DNA of 6,635 nucleotides from assembly GCA_947255165.1 (NCBI GenBank), contig CAMYFZ010000074.1, positions 1 to 6,635 of the forward strand, in the 5' to 3' direction. Under the pieces are notes generated by a model, which saw nothing but the letters and a program-made list of their open reading frames with translations, ran no database searches and was not told the DNA's origin. The DNA is from an uncultured Varibaculum sp. (lineage in GTDB: Bacteria; Actinomycetota; Actinomycetes; Actinomycetales; Actinomycetaceae). This document shows, one piece after another, positions 1 to 6,635 of the stretch. Position 1 is the stretch's first letter, and each line of letters opens with the position of its first letter. The position numbers and the translations under genes are program-made.

Positions 1-150
1 AGGGGGCGCGAGCAAATAGGTAAGAGTTTCACTGCCCCTAATCATAGCGTAAGCGCCCGCCCCAGCGTGATTCTTGTTTGCTGCCTAGTACCTATAGGAG
101 AGGTACCTACTGTGAGGGAGTGCCTGCTGTTAGCTAACGTGAAGTCGTTT

Positions 151-323
151 CTGGAAGGTAATCCCGTCCCTGGAGGGCGAAGTTGTCGCCGGAGGGTACT
201 TCTGTCGCCGGAGGGTGATTCGGTCAGGTAAAAGGCAAACAAGCGAGCAAAAACACCCTCCAGCGCCGATAAAAAGCACAGATTTAGCACCCCTAAACAC
301 GAAACCGGAGGGCGGAGTTGTCA
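151..323. repeat. 19-bp GGAGGG-core repeat array, left copy
   Basis: Four contiguous 19-bp units lie at 151-169, 170-188, 189-207 and 208-226. The first is degenerate (GGAAGG core); the others match CYGGAGGGYR followed by a T/G-rich tail ending in GTC. A linker (227-253) follows, then one inverted core CCCTCC (256-261), a second A-rich linker (262-304), and one more direct unit (305-323). The layout of direct units, linker, inverted unit, linker and direct unit is the same as on the right side of the operon. Units touch with no unique spacers, so it is not CRISPR-like. Function unknown. Confidence 0.85.
202..261. repeat. 60-bp direct repeat, left copy (flanks operon)
   Basis: By eye this segment matches 5443-5502 in the same orientation at 56 of 60 positions. 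It spans the last direct 19-bp unit, the linker containing GCAAACAAGCGAGCAAAA, and the first inverted CCCTCC core. The two copies start 5,241 bp apart and enclose the whole glycan operon. Confidence 0.85.
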
Positions 324-370
324 GGAAGGAGGAAGCATCCTCGCGAAAACAGCAAGAATATGGGGAAAAT

Positions 371-1138
371 CTAGGAACGCATCAACTTGACGGCATCGGC
401 GATGGGCCCGTCTAGCACCTTTTTCCCCTTCTTCAGCACGATTCCGCGCTCACAAAAACGTCCCATTAGATCCAGGTCGTGGCTAACGATTACCAGCGAT
501 TTCCCCGCCTCGGATAGCTCCGAAATTCGGTGCAGACACTTCTTTTGGAAAGGCTCATCCCCTACCGCCAAAATTTCATCAATCAAAAATATATCTGGGT
601 CAGTGTGGACCGCCACCGAAAAGGCTAGCCGCAGGAACATGCCGGAAGAATAAAATTTGACTTCCGTATCTAGGAATTCGTGAATCTCGGAAAAATTCAC
701 GATTTCATCAAAATGGGTTTCGATTTCTTCGCGGGTCATCCCCAGGATGGCACCGTTTAAGAAAATGTTTTCTCTGCCGGTTAAATCGGGGTGGAATCCG
801 GCTCCGACCTCGATTAGGCCAGCAACTTTCCCCCGTACCCCTACGGCACCTCCCGAGGGCTGCATTACCCCGGAGATTAGCTTCAACATGGTTGATTTTC
901 CGGATCCGTTGAAACCCAACAAGCCCACGGTTTCCCCAGCAGAAATATTGAAAGAAACATGATCGAGGGCGCGGAATTGGTCGCGCATTTGTCCGCGTCT
1001 GCCAGTCAACGACCAGACCAACATATCTTTCAAAGTGTGGGTGTTGCGGATAGTGAAGTCTTTAACCACGTCTTGTGCGGTAATCACGGTATCCGCGCTA
1101 GCTAATTCGGGATCGATCCTTGCGCTTTTATTGGCCAT
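371..1138 (-). CDS. Polysaccharide ABC exporter, ATP-binding subunit (Wzt/Rv3781-type)
   Basis: This is the cytoplasmic ATPase that should power export of a lipid-linked glycan through the Wzm-type permease encoded just upstream. In the 255-residue product the Walker A motif GFNGSGKST lies near residues 75-83. A Q-loop-type region with EVGAGFHPDLTGREN follows near 110-124, then the signature YSSGM near 163, Walker B IFLIDE near 183-188 and the H-loop VSHD near 218-221. The N-terminal THTLKD stretch is typical of polysaccharide and teichoic acid exporters. The protein ends soon after the nucleotide-binding domain, so it lacks the C-terminal carbohydrate-binding domain of O-antigen Wzt proteins such as that of E. 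coli O9a, as the mycobacterial Rv3781 type does. I chose the ATG at 1138 because AGGAG lies 10 nt before it. A longer frame from 1171 would overlap the permease gene and has no family support. The gap to the permease stop is 4 bp. The stop is TAG. Confidence 0.93.
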   Translation of the reverse strand: MANKSARIDPELASADTVITAQDVVKDFTIRNTHTLKDMLVWSLTGRRGQMRDQFRALDHVSFNISAGETVGLLGFNGSGKSTMLKLISGVMQPSGGAVGVRGKVAGLIEVGAGFHPDLTGRENIFLNGAILGMTREEIETHFDEIVNFSEIHEFLDTEVKFYSSGMFLRLAFSVAVHTDPDIFLIDEILAVGDEPFQKKCLHRISELSEAGKSLVIVSHDLDLMGRFCERGIVLKKGKKVLDGPIADAVKLMRS

Positions 1139-1142
1139 ACTT

Positions 1143-2012
1143 TTACAGCTCCTGGGCGAAACGCCCATCATAGTGGCGGAAAACTTTATCGCCTATCAGC
1201 AACAAGAGGATTGAAATCACCGTGGAAGCCACTACGATTACCGAAAAGTTGTCCGGGAAACCCTCGGCTACGCCCGCGGTCGGTATCCAAAAGCCGTAAT
1301 GGAAAAGTTCTACCACTGTAGTTAGGGGGTTCAGTTGATAGGCATACCACAGCCAGCCTCCCTGCAGGTCTCCCAGCACATGGTAAACCATGGACCATTT
1401 GTAAAGCACCGGCGAAGCCCAGGTAGCAACCATCAAAATCAAATCTACAAAATTCTCGGCATCCCGATAGAGTACGTTAAAAGCCCCACCCAGCAGCCCG
1501 ATCCCCAAACTGAAGATCGTAAGGATAACCACCGCTAGCAGCACCGCTGCCAAATTTCTCAATCCCGGTCGCCACCCGAAAATCAGGCTCCCAATAATCA
1601 AAATCACCACTTGCGGGACAAAGTGCACGAACGCTACCCACACAGAGGAAACCGGGAAAAGCTGCCGGGGCAAATAGATCTTTTTCACCAAATCCTGGTT
1701 TTGTACCAGCGAACGCGTACAGTTACCGAAGATTTCCGAAAAATAGTTGACTGCCACCACTCCGGCGAACATATAAACCACGTAGTTGGTAATGTTCCGG
1801 TTCATCCCCATGAACACTCCGATGGCGAAATAAAACACCAGGAACTGGGTGGCGGGCTTGGCATAGGACCAAAGCATCCCCAGAATCGATCCTCGGTAAC
1901 GTACCCGCAGTTCTTTATGTACCAGCAGTTGCAGCAGGTATTGTTTCCGGAAAACTTCGAATAAACCGCGGGAAGTACCCGGCCGAATAAAATCTGTACT
2001 GCTACTCACCAA
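1143..2012 (-). CDS. Polysaccharide ABC exporter, membrane subunit (Wzm/Rv3783-type)
   Basis: This is an ABC-2 type permease expected to form the inner-membrane channel that moves the lipid-linked glycan outward, paired with the downstream ATPase. The 289-residue product has an N-terminal amphipathic segment with KELRVRYRGSILGMLW (33-48), typical of the family. About six hydrophobic segments lie near 47-68, 76-95, 122-146, 153-178, 187-205 and 257-274. The family landmarks LYRD (181-184), SPVLY (200-204) and NPLT (228-231) are present, and the C-terminus ends in DGRFAQEL, a usual ending. The start is non-ATG: TTG at 2012, directly after the glf stop codon, or GTG at 2009, the next codon. A GGGGA about 7 nt before the GTG slightly favours GTG. 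Either way translation is probably coupled to glf. Confidence 0.93.
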   Translation of the reverse strand: MVSSSTDFIRPGTSRGLFEVFRKQYLLQLLVHKELRVRYRGSILGMLWSYAKPATQFLVFYFAIGVFMGMNRNITNYVVYMFAGVVAVNYFSEIFGNCTRSLVQNQDLVKKIYLPRQLFPVSSVWVAFVHFVPQVVILIIGSLIFGWRPGLRNLAAVLLAVVILTIFSLGIGLLGGAFNVLYRDAENFVDLILMVATWASPVLYKWSMVYHVLGDLQGGWLWYAYQLNPLTTVVELFHYGFWIPTAGVAEGFPDNFSVIVVASTVISILLLLIGDKVFRHYDGRFAQEL

Positions 2013-3243
<1,231 letters not shown>

Positions 3244-3252
3244 CCCTAAAAA

Positions 3253-3789
3253 TTAATCTGCCAGCAGCGACGAAGCCAGTTTTCCGAAGGCTCTAACTGC
3301 ACTGGCACTGTCAATCTTGTCTAACTGGGCTGCAGATACCGGTTGGGGATCTGCTAGAGCTGCTTTGACCTGCTCATAATCGTTGGCGAGGACGATTAGG
3401 GAGCGCTCGTGCATAAAGTTAGAGAACCGGATTTGATGAACGTCGATGTGTTCGCCCAGTTCTGGGTCGCGAGGTACGATCACCGGCAGAAAACCGCGCC
3501 GCAGCCATTCCATCATTAGCGAAGGCCCGCCCGGTAAAACCACACCTTTGAGTTTCCCGGCCAGGGCATCCATCTCTTGGTGGCTGAGATTCTCGCGCCC
3601 GTTCGCCTCTTTCGGAGGTTGGGAAGTACCGTATTGCACCAGCACCGCAGCGTCCGGATTTTCGCGAGCGAAACGATCCGCCATCTGGATTAAACGATCA
3701 AAAGGCATATGGTGGGTGCCCACCATAAACAGGTAGTCGGCTTGCAGTTCCCGGTTATTGTTTTCGCTCATACTGACGGTTTTACTCAT
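3253..3789 (-). CDS. Alg13/PssE-like glycosyltransferase subunit
   Basis: This appears to be the nucleotide-sugar-binding half of a two-part GT-B glycosyltransferase whose other half is the PssD-like protein encoded just upstream. The family, including Alg13 of eukaryotes and Cps14G/PssE of exopolysaccharide loci, is cytoplasmic and recruited to the membrane by its partner. In the 178-residue product the diagnostic FMVGTHHMPFDRLI lies at 21-34. A central GGPSLMMEW (87-95) is followed by VIVPRDPELGEHIDVHQ (103-119), a strongly conserved segment of the family. The usual HGGxGT loop is altered here (see findings). The ATG overlaps the previous stop in an ATGA junction (4-bp overlap) and has no clear ribosome-binding site, indicating coupling. 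A second in-frame ATG is codon 7 (3771). The sugar transferred cannot be told from sequence. Confidence 0.85.
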   Translation of the reverse strand: MSKTVSMSENNNRELQADYLFMVGTHHMPFDRLIQMADRFARENPDAAVLVQYGTSQPPKEANGRENLSHQEMDALAGKLKGVVLPGGPSLMMEWLRRGFLPVIVPRDPELGEHIDVHQIRFSNFMHERSLIVLANDYEQVKAALADPQPVSAAQLDKIDSASAVRAFGKLASSLLAD

Positions 3790-4238
3790 AGTAGCGGTCC
3801 GATCACCGTGGCGCGCGGATAAAGTTTCAGCTGTTCAGGCCATTGCACTGCGAAGCGATCTGCCAGGCGGTAACAGATTCTACCTGATAGGGAGGGGATC
3901 TCGATGCGGTCGAAAACCTCAATATAGATAGTGGGAATCTTCATTAGCCGCGCTAGGGCAATGAAAACCGTCCCCAGGGAGGCACCTGCAGATACCACTA
4001 GTTCGGGGCGAGCAGAACGTAAAAGCTTCCAGGCTAAACGCAGGGAACGGAACACGTCCCAAAAGTTGCGGTCAGGCGAATGCTCTGCCCAAATAACTTT
4101 TTGATCAGCTAAAAGCGAGGTGGCATCGAGAGTTTTAAAAGTGACCCACAGAGTTTGCTGCTGCTCCCACCAGGGTTTAAGAGTATATAGCTGGGCTAAG
4201 TGTCCCCCGGATGAGCCCGCAAAAAGCACTTTAACCAT
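3786..4238 (-). CDS. Alg14/PssD-like glycosyltransferase subunit
   Basis: This is the acceptor-binding and membrane-anchoring half of the two-part transferase completed by the following PssE-like protein. In known pairs (Alg14/Alg13, Cps14F/Cps14G) the complex adds the second sugar to a lipid-linked intermediate. The 150 residues match the family's normal length. The N-terminus carries GSSGGHLAQL (8-17), the hallmark of Alg14/PssD proteins. A conserved stretch at 102-120 contains YIEVFDRIEIPSLSGR, and VQWPE (131-135) and a terminal IGPLL follow, all as expected. A hydrophobic region around 86-107 could contact the membrane. The ATG at 4238 lies inside the end of the upstream glycosyltransferase gene (8-bp overlap) with only a weak ribosome-binding site, so translation is probably coupled. 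Substrate unknown; galactose or another hexose would fit the neighbourhood. Confidence 0.9.
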   Translation of the reverse strand: MVKVLFAGSSGGHLAQLYTLKPWWEQQQTLWVTFKTLDATSLLADQKVIWAEHSPDRNFWDVFRSLRLAWKLLRSARPELVVSAGASLGTVFIALARLMKIPTIYIEVFDRIEIPSLSGRICYRLADRFAVQWPEQLKLYPRATVIGPLL

Positions 4239-5217
4239 GTTGTTTATCCGCTTTCACCCGGGCAGCATTTTCACAGGCCGCAACTAGTTTCGCGGTTTGT
4301 GAGTCTGCGGAAAATATCTCTTCATTAGGACGCGGCCCAGATAGCACCCCGTCGGCCACCCCTTTTACTCCCAGGCGCAACATTTTTTTCTTGTGTTCAC
4401 TGACCAGCCACATCCGGAACCAGCGCACCAACATGGAACCTCCATAAAGGACCCGATCCATGGTGAGCAGTCCGCGTGAACGCAAAAGGAACCAAATTTT
4501 ATTGCGCGTCTCGTAATAAAAGCGATCCCCCGGGTCATCAGTGGCGGAGGCGGCCGCGCGAGTTTTGTGCACTACCACCGAGGCAGGTACGTACAATCCG
4601 ATACGATTTTTCAGCAGCCGGGCGGTGTATTCGAGATCATCATTCCAGATAAAGTAATCGGCAATCGGCAGTCCAATCTTGCGCACCTGTGCCACCTCTA
4701 CCAGTATTGATACGAAGGAGGCGGCGCGCACTTGGCGCAGTCCTAGACGCCGGGCAATCCTTTTGCGGTCGGGTGATATTAGCGGTCTTTCCCTATGGGC
4801 ATTCATGGGATGCTCGCTACCGTCGATCCACTGTGCCTGCGAGGCTAGTAGCGCTGGAGAGCCAGGATAACGCTGACCGGCCTCGAGCAGCTGCGCTAAC
4901 GCATCGAGTGTAGGAATGGTGTCGTCATCCATAATCCAAATAAAATCGTGATTTTCCAGCTCTTTATAGGCCAGGGCGTGCGCGATTCCGGCACAAAATC
5001 CGCCCGCGCCACCGGTATTTTCTGAAAGTTCGATTACCCGGTCTACTACCGGGTGCTGCTGAGCAAGGCTTGCAGAGTCATCGGTTGAGGCGTTATCAAC
5101 CACAATTACCCGCTGGACTGGTCTGGTCTGCGCAGCGATTGCGTCCAAACATTCGCGAAGCAGTTTAGCGCGGTTATAAGCCACTACCACCGCAAATACC
5201 TGACGTTCTTCGCTCAT
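4231..5217 (-). CDS. Family 2 glycosyltransferase, GlfT1-like
   Basis: This is a cytoplasmic GT-A fold glycosyltransferase, probably acting on a polyprenyl-linked acceptor. In the 328-residue product, AVVVAYNR (9-16), VVDNAS (39-44), SENTGGAGGFCAG (65-77) and the metal-binding DDD (97-99) mark the donor site. WNDDLEY (191-197) supplies the likely catalytic acid residues, and H217 in VVVHKT matches the conserved histidine of galactofuranosyltransferases. The NxGGAGGF segment and overall layout resemble mycobacterial GlfT1 (Rv3782, about 304 residues). With glf, Wzm and Wzt downstream, transfer of the first Galf residues is the best guess. A rhamnosyltransferase of the same subfamily is the main alternative. 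It is the first gene of the operon. The ATG has AGGAG 8 nt upstream. Confidence 0.88.
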   Translation of the reverse strand: MSEERQVFAVVVAYNRAKLLRECLDAIAAQTRPVQRVIVVDNASTDDSASLAQQHPVVDRVIELSENTGGAGGFCAGIAHALAYKELENHDFIWIMDDDTIPTLDALAQLLEAGQRYPGSPALLASQAQWIDGSEHPMNAHRERPLISPDRKRIARRLGLRQVRAASFVSILVEVAQVRKIGLPIADYFIWNDDLEYTARLLKNRIGLYVPASVVVHKTRAAASATDDPGDRFYYETRNKIWFLLRSRGLLTMDRVLYGGSMLVRWFRMWLVSEHKKKMLRLGVKGVADGVLSGPRPNEEIFSADSQTAKLVAACENAARVKADKQHG

Positions 5218-5245
5218 TACCCTATCTCCTTACCTAGTTCTTTCC

Positions 5246-5273
5246 ATCATATCTAAGGCGCGAGATACCCGAA
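5246..5273 (-). promoter_or_regulatory. Possible promoter of the glycan operon
   Basis: On the minus strand TATGAT (5251-5246) is a good -10 match 28 nt before the start codon of the first glycosyltransferase gene. The -35 is weak: TTCGGG (5273-5268) with a 16-bp spacer. A start point near 5239 would leave a leader of roughly 20 nt containing AAGGAGA. The position, between the repeat block and the first gene, is right for an operon promoter, but only the -10 element is persuasive. Confidence 0.35.
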
Positions 5274-5302
5274 CCGTCATCGCCTCCTATTTTCATCACC
5301 TG

Positions 5303-5467
5303 CGCCCTCCCCGCACCAGAACACCCTCCCCATACAAAAGCACCCTCCAACGCCGAGAAAAAGCACAATTTTCGCCCCTCTAAACACCACCCCGGAGGGC
5401 GAAACTGTCGCCGGAGGGCGATTCGGTTCCGGGAGGGCGATCCTGTCGCCGGAGGGTGATTTGGTCA
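5303..5467. repeat. 19-bp repeat module 1: three inverted and four direct units
   Basis: CCCTCC cores at 5305, 5324 and 5343, exactly 19 bp apart, are inverted copies of the unit. An A-rich linker (5349-5391) follows, starting AACGCCGAGAAAAA. Then come four direct units with GGAGGG cores at 5394, 5413, 5432 and 5451, again exactly 19 bp apart. The inverted block plus linker is nearly identical to module 2, shifted by 192 bp, which suggests tandem duplication of the composite. Role unknown. Confidence 0.9.
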
Positions 5468-5502
5468 GGTAAAAGCCAAACAAGCGAGCAAAAGCGCCCT
5501 CC
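5443..5502. repeat. 60-bp direct repeat, right copy (flanks operon)
   Basis: This copy lies in the same orientation as 202-261 and is identical at 56 of 60 positions by eye. It contains the last direct unit of module 1, the linker with GCCAAACAAGCGAGCAAAA, and the first inverted core of module 2. Confidence 0.85.
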
Positions 5503-5677
5503 CCGCACCAAAACACCCTCCCTATACAAAAGCACCCTCCAACGCCGAGAAAAACACGATTTACGCACCCCAAAACACCACCCCGGAGGGTGATCTTGCC
5601 CCCGGAGGGCGATTACGTTCCGGGAGGGTGGTTCGGTTCCGGGAGGGTAAAACTGTCCCCGGAGGGCGCTCTTGTCT
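5495..5677. repeat. 19-bp repeat module 2: three inverted and five direct units
   Basis: Inverted CCCTCC cores lie at 5497, 5516 and 5535, 19 bp apart, followed by a linker (5541-5582). Five direct units have GGAGGG cores at 5585, 5604, 5623, 5642 and 5661, each exactly 19 bp apart. The direct unit core beginning 5451 (GGAGGGTGATTTGGT) is complementary at 14 of 15 positions to 5507-5521. This shows that direct and inverted units are the same repeat and can form a foldback. Confidence 0.9.
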
Positions 5678-5700
5678 CTAAATAGCGCAAACCAAAGGGA

Positions 5701-5746
5701 AGCCTTGGCGGAGGATCCGGGCTAATGCCGAGAACCCGCCAAGGCT
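5701..5746 (-). terminator. Second terminator-like hairpin downstream of fba
   Basis: A perfect 11-bp inverted repeat, AGCCTTGGCGG (5701-5711) with CCGCCAAGGCT (5736-5746), encloses a 24-nt loop. On the minus strand it is followed by TCCCTTTGG, a poor T tract. The arms resemble those of the nearby fba terminator, so it may be a decayed or backup copy. The long loop lowers confidence. Confidence 0.4.
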
Positions 5747-5800
5747 CTGCCAGCAAAGATTAAGATTCCGTAGTCAGGCTTCGTCGATAACAGGTGCAAG

Positions 5801-5843
5801 AAAAAGGGGAGCCCTGGCGGAAAATCCGCCAGAGCTACCCTTT
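5801..5843 (-). terminator. Intrinsic terminator of fba
   Basis: The arms 5825-5836 and 5810-5821 pair over 12 positions around a 3-nt loop. The one non-Watson-Crick pair is a G-U in the minus-strand RNA but would be a C-A mismatch on the plus strand, so the structure favours minus transcription. The stem can be extended by GGG/CCC past a one-base bulge. A run of five T follows on the minus strand (5805-5801). It begins about 30 nt after the fba stop. Confidence 0.8.
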
Positions 5844-5874
5844 AAATCTTTAGCTAACTAGATAGCTAGCAAAG

Positions 5875-6635
5875 TTACTTAATCTTGGTGCCGACCGAGC
5901 CCAGACGCTCACACGCCTCGACTACGCGCGCCGCCATACCGGCTTCGGCAGCTTTACCCCACGAACGAGGATCGTACTGCTTCTTAATGCCAACTTCGCC
6001 ATCAATCTTCAAGACACCGTCGTAGTGCTTGTACATCCAGTCGGCGACGGGACGGGTGAAGGCGTACTGAGTATCAGTGTCAACATTCATCTTGATAACG
6101 CCGTTCTTTACCGCAGTGGCGATTTCTTCGGCGGTCGAACCGGAGCCACCGTGCATTACCAGGTCAAACGGACGATCACCCTTGCCGTACTTCTTGCCTA
6201 CGGCTTCCTGAATCTCACCCAAGATTTCCGGACGCAGCTTAACAAAGCCCGGCTTGTAGGCGCCGTGGACGTTACCGAAGGTCAAAGCGGTCAGGTAACG
6301 ACCCTTTTCACCAAATCCCAAAGCTTCGGCGGTCTTCATGCCATCTTCGGGGGTGGTGTAAAGCTTCTCGTTGATTTCGCCAACGATGCCGTCCTCTTCG
6401 CCACCAACAACACCAATCTCGACCTCAAGAATGGTGTTGGCTTTCACCGACAAATCCAGCAGTTCCTGAGCAATTTCCAGGTTCTCTTTCAACGGAACAG
6501 CAGAACCATCCCACATGTGGGACTGGTAGAAAGGCAGGCGACCAGCCTTGACCTCTTCAGCTTCCAGCTCCATTAGGGGACGAATCCAAGAATCAATGTT
6601 CTGCTTGGCGCAGTGGTCAGTGTGCAAAGCTACGG
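5875..6635 (-). CDS. fba: Fructose-bisphosphate aldolase class II, partial (N-terminus outside window)
   Basis: This zinc-dependent glycolytic and gluconeogenic enzyme cleaves fructose 1,6-bisphosphate to dihydroxyacetone phosphate and glyceraldehyde 3-phosphate in the cytoplasm. The frame runs off the right edge. The visible part begins V-A-L-H-T-D-H-C, which aligns near residue 105 of the 359-residue E. coli FbaA, so roughly 100 N-terminal residues are missing. Numbering from the Leu (TTG at 6627), HTDHC (2-6) carries the catalytic Asp and a zinc His. LEVEIGVVGGEEDG (67-80) carries the Glu ligand and the active-site loop. FGNVHG (118-122) and MHGGSGS (158-164) give the other two zinc His, and NVDTDTQ (181-187) binds phosphate. 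All are intact. The TTG is an internal Leu codon, not a start. The gene ends in TAA with its own terminator, so it is probably separate from the glycan operon. Confidence 0.97.
   Translation of the reverse strand, partial: VALHTDHCAKQNIDSWIRPLMELEAEEVKAGRLPFYQSHMWDGSAVPLKENLEIAQELLDLSVKANTILEVEIGVVGGEEDGIVGEINEKLYTTPEDGMKTAEALGFGEKGRYLTALTFGNVHGAYKPGFVKLRPEILGEIQEAVGKKYGKGDRPFDLVMHGGSGSTAEEIATAVKNGVIKMNVDTDTQYAFTRPVADWMYKHYDGVLKIDGEVGIKKQYDPRSWGKAAEAGMAARVVEACERLGSVGTKIK

Larger units (their letters stand above)
1..370. other. Gene-free region downstream of the glycan operon
   Basis: No reading frame here looks like a real protein. The open frames present run through the 19-bp repeats and translate them. 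Positions 151-323 hold the repeat array annotated separately. Positions 1-150 are unique-looking; a short inverted repeat GTACCT/AGGTAC lies around 88-106, and decayed repeat units may extend up to about 111. Just after the wzt stop, 329-342 can form only a 5-bp hairpin (GAGGA/TCCTC) without a T run on the minus strand, so I do not call an operon terminator. The neighbouring gene to the left lies outside the window. Confidence 0.7.
5218..5874. other. Gene-free region between fba and the glycan operon
   Basis: About 650 bp without a credible gene. Reading from fba leftwards on the minus strand it holds two terminator-like hairpins (5843-5801 and 5746-5701), a large composite of direct and inverted 19-bp repeats (about 5677-5303), and a possible promoter plus the ribosome-binding site of the operon's first gene (5273-5218). 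Open frames here translate the repeats, whose 19-bp period shifts frame every unit, so they are not taken as genes. Confidence 0.8.

Noticed and set aside
42..290. Minus-strand open frame of 82 codons
   Set aside because: It translates the left repeat array; its FARLF-FYLT and SPSGD segments recur in the frame at 5277-5573 only because the DNA repeats. The 19-bp period changes frame at each unit, which argues against coding constraint.
151..323. Insertion sequence or replication origin iterons
   Set aside because: No transposase, terminal inverted repeats or replication gene is present. The iteron-like spacing alone is not enough, and the inverted arrays do not fit a simple iteron origin.
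215..415. Plus-strand open frame of 66 codons
   Set aside because: It starts in the repeats and runs into the end of the ATPase gene in antisense; composition is unlike a folded protein.
1139..1171. Longer start for the Wzt-type ATPase at 1171
   Set aside because: The 11 extra residues overlap the permease end and have no family counterpart; the ATG at 1138 has AGGAG at a good distance.
5277..5573. Minus-strand open frames across the right repeat block (also 5380-5568)
   Set aside because: They are repeat translations rich in Gly, Cys and Pro/Ser, with no recognised domain, and would sit on the promoter side of the operon.
5392..5677. CRISPR array
   Set aside because: Units are contiguous and 19 bp long with degenerate tails, occur in both orientations, lack unique spacers, and there are no cas genes.
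6025..6576. Plus-strand open frame of 183 codons
   Set aside because: It lies wholly antisense to the highly conserved fba coding sequence; a shadow of the codon bias there.
6625..6627. TTG as the start of the aldolase
   Set aside because: The frame stays open to the window edge with V-A before the Leu, matching the conserved VALHTDHC of the family, so this is an internal codon.

Overview
The window looks like a chromosomal segment of an actinobacterium, with base composition near half G+C. A member of the Actinomycetaceae is a reasonable guess, but this is inferred from protein style and gene content, not proven. All six genes that can be called are on the minus strand, so the biology reads from the right end of the window to the left.

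Right end (6635-5875): the C-terminal two thirds or so of a class II fructose-bisphosphate aldolase (fba), cut by the window edge and followed by a good intrinsic terminator (about 5843-5801) and a second, weaker hairpin (5746-5701). Next comes a gene-free stretch of about 650 bp (5874-5218). Most of it is an unusual composite repeat: 19-bp units with a GGAGGG core in head-to-tail arrays, alternating with arrays of the same unit in inverted orientation, joined by conserved linkers. A possible promoter lies just before the next gene.

Centre (5217-371): one tightly packed cell-surface glycan operon. Its order is a GlfT1-like family 2 glycosyltransferase, an Alg14/PssD-like and an Alg13/PssE-like subunit of a two-part glycosyltransferase, UDP-galactopyranose mutase (glf), and the membrane (Wzm-type) and ATPase (Wzt-type) subunits of a polysaccharide ABC exporter. 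Neighbours overlap or nearly touch except for a 64-bp gap before glf. Together they suggest that UDP-galactofuranose is made by the mutase, added to a lipid-linked acceptor by the glycosyltransferases, and the product flipped across the membrane by Wzm/Wzt. The set resembles the mycobacterial galactan module (GlfT1, Wzm and Wzt at Rv3781-Rv3783, plus Glf), but has no priming sugar-phosphate transferase or large GlfT2-type polymerase here.

Left end (370-1): no convincing gene. It holds a second, smaller copy of the same 19-bp repeat family. A 60-bp piece of it (202-261) matches a piece on the other side of the operon (5443-5502) in direct orientation at 56 of 60 positions, so the whole operon sits between direct repeats. 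The repeat family and this arrangement are the least explained parts of the window.
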